Below are positions 6,373-10,598 of a stretch of DNA of 10,598 nt, piece by piece; position 1 is the stretch's first letter; each line of letters begins with the position of its first letter. The stretch is from an uncultured Collinsella sp. (lineage in GTDB: Bacteria > Actinomycetota > Coriobacteriia > Coriobacteriales > Coriobacteriaceae), in assembly GCA_902490325.1 (NCBI GenBank), contig CABUDJ010000070.1, positions 1-10,598 on the forward strand, given 5' to 3'. The notes beneath the pieces are model-generated. The model was given only the letters and a program-made list of their open reading frames with translations, made no database searches and was not told where the DNA came from. The position numbers and the translations under genes were made by a program.

Positions 6373-6822
6373 CTACAGCTCGCGCAGGGTGTTGAGAATC
6401 GTGCGCAGCGACGCATACATCTGCTCGCGCTGCTCCACACCCATAGCCTTACCGGTGGTATCGAGCACCTCGCGAATGATGCGGTCCGCTTCGCTCATGC
6501 TCTCGCCGCCCAGAGCGGTCAGGCGCACCGGAGCACGATACTTAACGGCGGCATCGCCCGAATCGTCGACCTCGACGTAGCCGCCCTCCTCCAGATGAGC
6601 GAGCGTACGCGAGACGGCGGCGCGGGTCACGCCTGCCATGCGAGCCAGGTCAGCGCCAGTCAGGCCGTCCTTGCTGCGCTCAAGATAGTAAAGGCACATA
6701 ACGTCGGAGCCCTTGAGGCCCAGCCTTGCGCCCTCGGATGTCTTAATGCGCTGGATCTCCTTGTAGAGCCCGCTGATCAGTCCGACAAAGTCCTCGAAAC
6801 GTGTCTCGTCGTTCTGCTGCAT
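6373..6822 (-). CDS. MarR-family transcriptional regulator
   Basis: The 149-residue protein has the size and layout of a MarR regulator. N-terminal dimerisation helices are followed by a winged helix-turn-helix at about 54-101 (LTGADLARMAGVTRAAVSRTLAHLEEGGYVEVDD, with a wing ending KYRAPVRLT) and C-terminal helices. It should bind palindromic DNA as a dimer and respond to a small ligand. The gene directly downstream encodes a DegV fatty-acid-binding protein, so a FabT-like link to lipid metabolism is plausible but inferred. The ATG at 6822 matches the usual family N-terminus; a purine-rich AAAGGCGG lies rather far upstream (about 9-12 nt). Alternatives at 6867 (ATG) and 6888 (GTG) have no better site. 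Confidence 0.9.
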   Translation of the reverse strand: MQQNDETRFEDFVGLISGLYKEIQRIKTSEGARLGLKGSDVMCLYYLERSKDGLTGADLARMAGVTRAAVSRTLAHLEEGGYVEVDDSGDAAVKYRAPVRLTALGGESMSEADRIIREVLDTTGKAMGVEQREQMYASLRTILNTLREL

Positions 6823-6844
6823 GGGAGACGACCGCCTTTCGCTT

Positions 6845-6886
6845 GCATAATGCTTACGGGTAAACATCTTAGTCGCATAAGGCGAC
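6845..6886 (-). promoter_or_regulatory. Palindrome cluster upstream of the MarR gene, candidate autoregulatory operator
   Basis: Three small dyads lie within 42 bp. GCAT-A-ATGC (6845-6853) overlaps TGCTTAC-GG-GTAAACA (6851-6866; 7-2-7 with one mismatch), and GTCGC-ATAAG-GCGAC (6872-6886) is perfect. MarR proteins commonly bind 16-20 bp dyads just upstream of their own start, and the 16-bp element fits in size. No convincing -35/-10 pair was found around it. Site identity is inference. Confidence 0.35.
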
Positions 6887-6926
6887 ACCCGTACCCAAAT
6901 ACCCCATTTGTTAACCCATCAACATA

Positions 6927-6967
6927 AAAACCACCACAAAGGGGACAGGCACCTTTGTGGTGGTTTT
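6927..6967. repeat. Palindromic terminator-like repeat, copy 3
   Basis: The perfect 16-bp stem AAAACCACCACAAAGG (6927-6942) with CCTTTGTGGTGGTTTT (6952-6967) has the same 9-base loop GGACAGGCA as copy 1 in the same orientation. It begins 28 bp past the stop of the B3/B4 gene on the minus strand; its exit side there reads TTTTTATG, which suits intrinsic termination. It separates the B3/B4 gene from the MarR-DegV unit. Confidence 0.8.
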
Positions 6968-6995
6968 GACCGGCGAACATGATCCGCAGGCGTCG

Positions 6996-7715
6996 CTACA
7001 GCTCCACGCAGGGACTGTCGCGGGTCACAAGCGTCTTAACGACAAGCGTCGCTCCCAGATAGCGCTCGAGCAGCTCGGCTAAGCGATCGATCGCGGCCTG
7101 GCAATCCCCCATCCGCTCGGGCTCCACGCACTCAATCGCCAGGAACGCATCGGCCGAATCATCGGACAGCGCCGTGCGAACGCCGTCGCGCCAGTTCCAG
7201 CAGCGGCACACAGCGCCCGCATCGTCGATGTAGGCGAGCTCGCCGGGCAGCGTCGGATCGTCCGCCTCCTCGCCAAGCGGCAAGAACGCATCGCCACCGT
7301 CGGTCACCTTCAAGCGAAGGTCTCCCTCGATCGCATGCAGATCCTCGCCTCCCACGGGCAGCGCGTAGGTCAGCGACACCGTGTTGTAAATATCCACCGC
7401 GGGCGTAATGTGGCCCACCGGCTTGCCTTTGAGCACGCGTTTGAGCAAGTTCTCGATCGAGCAGCGCGCGCCTTTCTTGGTCTTGAACAGACGATAGGCC
7501 TCGCGCCATGCCTTGACCGGTGCGTTCTCGCTGATAGTGTCGCTGGTCAGATGACGCTCCGCATCGATATTGGCGCGGTCGAGCAACGCCGCAATCGCAT
7601 CCACGTCCTCTTGAGGAATCTGAGCCGTGGGCTTCATGCCCTCCACGATCACAACACCGACCGCTGCCTGCGGAAACAGCTCCCAGAATGAATCCTCGGT
7701 AATAAAGCTCTTCAT
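6996..7715 (-). CDS. Stand-alone B3/B4 domain protein (phenylalanyl-tRNA synthetase beta B3/B4-like)
   Basis: The 239-residue protein is a free-standing version of the B3/B4 (B3_4) domain, the editing module of the phenylalanyl-tRNA synthetase beta subunit (COG3382 type). Recognisable segments are FWELFPQAAVGVVIVEG at the N-terminus, VKAWREAYRLFKTKKGARCSIENLLKRV (about 67-94), ITPAVDIYNTVSLTYALPVGGEDL (about 102-125), LPGELAYIDDAGAVCRCWNWRDGVRT, and DAFLAIE near the end. Known editing domains of this fold hydrolyse mischarged tRNA; trans-editing or another tRNA- or amino-acid-related role is likely here but not proven for this group. The ATG at 7715 is preceded by AAGGGAG at good spacing, whereas the ATG at 7730 has none. 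It appears to be a single gene between palindromes 3 and 4. Confidence 0.88.
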   Translation of the reverse strand: MKSFITEDSFWELFPQAAVGVVIVEGMKPTAQIPQEDVDAIAALLDRANIDAERHLTSDTISENAPVKAWREAYRLFKTKKGARCSIENLLKRVLKGKPVGHITPAVDIYNTVSLTYALPVGGEDLHAIEGDLRLKVTDGGDAFLPLGEEADDPTLPGELAYIDDAGAVCRCWNWRDGVRTALSDDSADAFLAIECVEPERMGDCQAAIDRLAELLERYLGATLVVKTLVTRDSPCVEL

Positions 7716-7746
7716 ACGCTCTCCCTTCATTGTGCGCGCCCGAGTG

Positions 7747-7771
7747 AGGGCGCCTAAACAAAAAGCGCCCT
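7747..7771. repeat. Hairpin in the leader of the B3/B4 gene
   Basis: AGGGCGC (7747-7753) and GCGCCCT (7765-7771) form a 7-bp perfect stem around an 11-base A/T-rich loop, 31 bp before the start codon. It may shape the 5' leader. A second dyad, GTCCCC (7824-7829) with GGGGAC (7840-7845), lies further upstream. No clear promoter was found between 7716 and 7890. Confidence 0.35.
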
Positions 7772-7890
7772 TACAACGGCCACCTTCAAAGTCCTACGGT
7801 GCCGTCACAAGAACGCTTGCGCTGTCCCCATCCGGAGAAGGGGACGATATGTCAGGCGTATTGTAACCCGAGTCATCCACGCGAGCAAAA

Positions 7891-7923
7891 CCACCACAAA
7901 GGTGCCTGTCCCCTTTGTGGTGG
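7891..7923. repeat. Palindromic terminator-like repeat, copy 4
   Basis: The perfect 12-bp stem CCACCACAAAGG (7891-7902) with CCTTTGTGGTGG (7912-7923) has the loop TGCCTGTCC, the exact complement of the loop in copies 1 and 3, so this copy is inverted. It is the shortest copy: the outer A/T pairs are lost on the pckA side (GATAT instead of TTT). It begins 19 bp past the pckA stop and on exit reads TTTTGC on the minus strand. Confidence 0.75.
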
Positions 7924-7942
7924 ATATGGACTCGAGGCGACG

Positions 7943-9613
7943 CTAGTGGCGGAGTCCCAGCAGGCCGCGGCCGCGGTGACGAGCCTCGGCGGGCACTTGG
8001 GCGTGCGGACCGGCGGCCTTGACGGACTCAGGCAGGTGCGAGTACTTCTTCTCGAAGTTCTCCTCGAACATCACGGCCAGGTTGTGCGCGGCCTCGTCGT
8101 AGCGCGCGGTGCTCTGCCAGTACTGGCGCGGCACCAGGATGCCGTCGGGCACGCCGTGGCACGTGGTGGGAATGTCGACGTTAAAGATGTCGTCGTGCAC
8201 GAACTCGCTCTCCTCGATGGTACCGTCGAGGGCGCGGGCGACCAGGGAGCGCGTGTAAGCCAGCTCAATGCGATGGCCCACGCCGTAACCGCCGCCGATC
8301 CAGCCGGTGTTGACCAGGTAGACGCGCGTGCGGCCGTCGGCGATGCGCTCACCGAGCATCTTGGCGTAGACCATGGGGTCGAGCGGCATAAACGGCTCGC
8401 CGAACAGCGAGGAGAACGTGGGCGTGGGTTCGGTGACGCCAACCTCGGTGCCGGGGATCTTGGCCGTAAAGCCCGTCACAAAGTGGTACATGGCGGCGTC
8501 GGCCGTCAGACGCGAGATAGGCGGCAGCACGCCAAAGGCGTCGCAGGTCAGGAAGAGCACGACGCTCGGAGTGGTGCCCATGCCCTTGGTCCACGCGTTG
8601 GGAATGTGCTCCACGGGGTAGGCCACGCGCGTGTTGTGCGTGATCGAGACGTCGTCGTAGTTGGGCTTGCGGTTCTCGTCGAGCACCACGTTTTCGCAGA
8701 TGGCGCCAAAGCGGACGGCGTTGAAGATCTCGGGCTCGTGGAAGGCGTCCAGGCCCTCGCACTTAGCGTAGCAGCCGCCCTCGATGTTGAAGATGCCCAT
8801 GTCAGACCAGCCGTGCTCGTCGTCGCCGATCAGCAGGCGCGTGGGGTTGGCAGAAAGCGTGGTCTTGCCGGTGCCGGACAGGCCAAAGAACACGGCCGTC
8901 TCGTGCGTGACGGGGTCCATGCTGGCCGAGCAGTGCATGGGCAGCACGTCGTCCTCGACGGGCAGCAGGTAGTTCATAACGCTGAAGATGGACTTTTTGA
9001 TCTCGCCAGAGTAACCGGTGCCCGCGACCAGGATCACACGCTCTTGGAAGTTGATGACCACAGCGGCGCTGGAGTTGAGGCCCTTGATCGCAGGGTCGCA
9101 CTGATAGCCGGGCGCGGCAAGCACGCAAAAGTCGGGCTCGCCGGTGCGCGCGATTTCGCGGGCAAGCGGGCGGGCGAGCATCTGCTTAATAAAGAGTGCC
9201 TGACTGGCGCGCTCGCAGGCGACGAGCAAGCGGCGCGTGTGGTTGCGGTCGGCACCAGCCATGCCACGCGTGACGAACACATCGCGCTCGTTGAGGTAGT
9301 CGACAATGCCGGCCTTGATGGTCTCGTAGCTCTCGGTAGAAAGCGGGCGGTTGACGGCGCCCCAGGCGATCTTGTCGTGCACGTCGGGCGTGTCGACGAT
9401 AAAGCGGTCGTTGGGCGAACGACCGGTGCGCTCCCCCGTCTCGATCACGAGCGCGCCGTTGGAGGCCATGCAGCCCTCTTCGCGGCGGATGGCATACTCG
9501 ACGAGCTCTGCCGCCGGCAGGTCGACCAGCAGGCGGGGCTGGTTCTCGGCGGGATCTTCGACCAACGTAAGACCAAAGTTGGACAGTACTTCTGCAGGGG
9601 TAACACCAGGCAT
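7943..9613 (-). CDS. pckA: Phosphoenolpyruvate carboxykinase (ATP)
   Basis: The 556-residue protein is a full ATP-type PEP carboxykinase, interconverting oxaloacetate + ATP and PEP + CO2 + ADP in the cytosol. The active-site set is intact: TGRSP (63-67, substrate-binding Arg65), GEIKKS with the two lysines at 206-207, LPMHCSA with the metal-binding His227, the P-loop GLSGTGKT (244-251), LIGDDEHGWSD with Asp264-265, and NTRVAYP (Arg329). The ATG at 9613 follows a strong AAAGGAGG. Compared with the usual 530-540 residues it carries a short extra basic, glycine-rich tail (about the last 20 residues, AEARHRGRGLLGLRH). In fermentative gut bacteria the enzyme often runs toward oxaloacetate to feed succinate formation; next to a lactate permease, gluconeogenesis from lactate is the alternative. 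A terminator-like palindrome follows the stop. Confidence 0.96.
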   Translation of the reverse strand: MPGVTPAEVLSNFGLTLVEDPAENQPRLLVDLPAAELVEYAIRREEGCMASNGALVIETGERTGRSPNDRFIVDTPDVHDKIAWGAVNRPLSTESYETIKAGIVDYLNERDVFVTRGMAGADRNHTRRLLVACERASQALFIKQMLARPLAREIARTGEPDFCVLAAPGYQCDPAIKGLNSSAAVVINFQERVILVAGTGYSGEIKKSIFSVMNYLLPVEDDVLPMHCSASMDPVTHETAVFFGLSGTGKTTLSANPTRLLIGDDEHGWSDMGIFNIEGGCYAKCEGLDAFHEPEIFNAVRFGAICENVVLDENRKPNYDDVSITHNTRVAYPVEHIPNAWTKGMGTTPSVVLFLTCDAFGVLPPISRLTADAAMYHFVTGFTAKIPGTEVGVTEPTPTFSSLFGEPFMPLDPMVYAKMLGERIADGRTRVYLVNTGWIGGGYGVGHRIELAYTRSLVARALDGTIEESEFVHDDIFNVDIPTTCHGVPDGILVPRQYWQSTARYDEAAHNLAVMFEENFEKKYSHLPESVKAAGPHAQVPAEARHRGRGLLGLRH

Positions 9614-9669
9614 GGGGCCTCCTTTAAAAGCGCGTCACGCGGGCGCGCGCTTTACTCACGTAGAGTCCG

Positions 9670-9697
9670 TTGTACCCGAAGTACAAAAACGTTTTTG
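9670..9697 (-). promoter_or_regulatory. Overlapping palindromes upstream of pckA, candidate operator
   Basis: CAAAAACGTTTTTG (9684-9697) is a perfect 14-bp palindrome with a central CG, the layout typical of LacI/CcpA-type operators. It overlaps TTGTAC-CCGAA-GTACAA (9670-9686), a 6-5-6 dyad. Both lie 57-84 bp upstream of the pckA start. On the minus strand the sequence is T-rich here but no convincing -35/-10 pair stands out (TTGTAC with CTACGT at 17 bp is weak). Binding by a catabolite regulator is inference. Confidence 0.45.
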
Positions 9698-9750
9698 CGG
9701 CAACCACAGAGCATCCCGCCCAACGGTCAAAATTCGCAGGTAAGCGGCCC

Positions 9751-9804
9751 AGTCATTGGGGACGTTCTTAAACGACTAGTCATTGGGGACACTCTTGAAC
9801 AGGC
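9751..9804. repeat. Two tandem 27-bp units with an AGTCATTGGGGAC core
   Basis: The 13-base core AGTCATTGGGGAC occurs at 9751-9763 and 9778-9790, exactly 27 bp apart, and the following bases are also similar (GTTCTTAAAC and ACTCTTGAAC). The second unit also pairs with downstream bases: GGGGACACTCTTGAA (9785-9799) is an imperfect inverted match of TTCAAGGAATGTCCCC (9809-9824). Confidence 0.7.
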
Positions 9805-9828
9805 AACATTCAAGGAATGTCCCCGGAT

Positions 9829-9888
9829 GCCGGTACTTAGGGACGTTCCCAAAGTGCCGGCACATAAGGAACGTCCCTAAGTGCCGAC
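9829..9888. repeat. Long inverted repeat at the 3' end of the lactate permease gene
   Basis: The arms at 9829-9849 and 9868-9888 pair at 20 of 21 positions (one G-T wobble, one mismatch), with core ACTTAGGGACGTTCC. The 18-base loop contains a further palindrome, GTGCCGGCAC (9854-9863). The right arm ends on the first base of the permease stop codon, so the hairpin would form right at the end of that mRNA. No T tract follows on the minus strand, so it may stabilise the 3' end rather than terminate. With the tandem units beside it, it fills the permease-pckA gap. Confidence 0.75.
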
Positions 9889-10598
9889 TACAGCGGCAGG
9901 CCTTGGCCGAGCATGGCTATGGCGCTCATCAGGACCAGCATGCCGGCAGCGTAGGGCAGCACCGCGCCCAGGAGTTCGGCATCCCTGCCGCGCACGTGGA
10001 CGGCAGCCAGACCAATCGCGAGCGTCTGCGGAGAGATCATCTTACCGGCGGCAACACCAAGCGCGTTCAGCGCGACCATCCAGTAGTCGCTCACGCCCAG
10101 CGCCGTAGCGGCCTGGCTCTGGATGGGGCCAAACAGCATGCCCGAGGACGTGCCCGAGCCGGTCACAAACGCACCGACTGCGCCGATCCACGGAGCCAGA
10201 ATCGGGTACAGCCCACCGGCGACGGCGATGCAGAACGCGCTGATCGAAGAGATCATGCCCGCATAGCCCATCACCTTGGCACAGCCCAGCACCGAAAGCA
10301 TCGTGATCACCGTCGGCATCATCTGCTTCACAGTCGCGGCCAGCACCTCGCCCATCATGCGTGGCGAAGCACCCTGAATGGCACCGCCGACAAACGCGGC
10401 CAGGAAGATCCAAACACCCGGCGTGTTAATCCACGAAAACGTAAGCGTACCGGGGTTCTCGCCGCAATACACCTGCACGTGGCTTGCAAAGGGCGCAAGC
10501 GCGGCATGCACGGCGGGCACCAGGTTGGACGTACCCAGCAGCAGTACAAAAATCAGAATGAAGCACGACCAGGCCGAAAGCGCCGATTTAACGGTGAG
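9888..10598 (-). CDS. lctP: L-lactate permease (LctP family), C-terminal part
   Basis: The frame is open through the right edge, giving the last 236 residues of a protein that is usually about 530 residues long. It is a polytopic membrane transporter that imports lactate, and in some members glycolate, with protons. Family landmarks are LTVKSALSAWSCFILIFVLLLG at the edge, the GVWIFLAAFVGGAIQG helix, MMPTVITMLSVLGCAKVMGYAGM, and the signature GAFVTGSGTSSGMLFGPIQSQAA, followed by SPQTLAIGLAAVHVRGRDAELLGAVLPYA. The last helix ends one residue before the stop. It lies upstream of pckA on the same strand, but about 275 bp of repeats and operator-like sequence separate the two, so they are probably separate units within a lactate/C3-acid metabolism neighbourhood. 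Confidence 0.9.
   Translation of the reverse strand, partial: LTVKSALSAWSCFILIFVLLLGTSNLVPAVHAALAPFASHVQVYCGENPGTLTFSWINTPGVWIFLAAFVGGAIQGASPRMMGEVLAATVKQMMPTVITMLSVLGCAKVMGYAGMISSISAFCIAVAGGLYPILAPWIGAVGAFVTGSGTSSGMLFGPIQSQAATALGVSDYWMVALNALGVAAGKMISPQTLAIGLAAVHVRGRDAELLGAVLPYAAGMLVLMSAIAMLGQGLPL

Noticed and set aside
4943..7923. CRISPR array
   Set aside because: The four repeated palindromes are 350-1500 bp apart with whole genes between them, and in mixed orientation; there are no short regular spacers and no cas genes.
7965..7978. Palindromic GC run near the pckA 3' end as a regulatory site
   Set aside because: It lies within the coding frame and is explained by GC-rich Arg/Gly codons; no evidence of function.
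7799..9880. A 693-codon open frame on the plus strand across the pckA region
   Set aside because: It is antisense to pckA, whose product has every catalytic motif. The plus-strand translation is low-complexity (Val/Gly/His/Arg/Asp) and has no Shine-Dalgarno or family match; it is a high-GC shadow.

Overview
The window looks like a chromosomal segment of a high-GC gut actinobacterium of the Coriobacteriia, most likely Collinsella or a close relative. This is inference: it rests on the GC-rich codon use, the mix of genes (PflX-like radical SAM protein, WecA/TagO, TrpS, DegV, stand-alone B3/B4 protein, ATP-type PckA, LctP) and palindromes with a GGGGACAGGCAC core, which I associate with that group. 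No rRNA or tRNA gene is visible to settle it.

Layout. Positions 1-~710 hold the 3' part of an IS110-family element (recombinase C-terminus plus its right end). It stops just short of the 3' end of a minus-strand radical SAM gene (738-1676). A divergent intergenic region (about 1680-2200) carries no protein gene but does hold a compact multi-hairpin RNA ending in an intrinsic terminator at 1971; this is probably an abundant structured ncRNA of the raiA-motif type. Two plus-strand housekeeping genes follow: a WecA/TagO-like glycosyl-1-phosphate transferase (2203-3402) and trpS (3564-4613), the latter closed by a good terminator. A 320-bp gene-free stretch (4677-4998) holds three hairpins.

From 4999 to the right edge every gene is on the minus strand. 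In map order these are a one-domain MGMT-like protein, a DegV fatty-acid-binding protein preceded by a MarR regulator, a stand-alone B3/B4 tRNA-editing-like protein, PEP carboxykinase (ATP) and the C-terminal half of an LctP lactate permease.

The most striking non-coding pattern is a family of four near-identical palindromes (4943-4981, 5346-5389, 6927-6967, 7891-7923). Each begins 9-28 bp past the stop codon of a minus-strand gene, so they look like a recurring mobile or standardised terminator module. A related but distinct array of GGGAC-containing repeats (9751-9888) separates the lactate permease from pckA.

Functionally this is mostly core metabolism. LctP imports lactate, and PckA interconverts oxaloacetate and PEP (anaplerotic CO2 fixation in fermenters, gluconeogenesis otherwise). 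MarR plus DegV points to handling of exogenous fatty acids, WecA/TagO starts an undecaprenyl-linked cell-surface polymer, and TrpS and the B3/B4 protein concern tRNA charging and its fidelity. I see no defence system, CRISPR array, prophage or biosynthetic cluster. The novelty here is in the non-coding elements.
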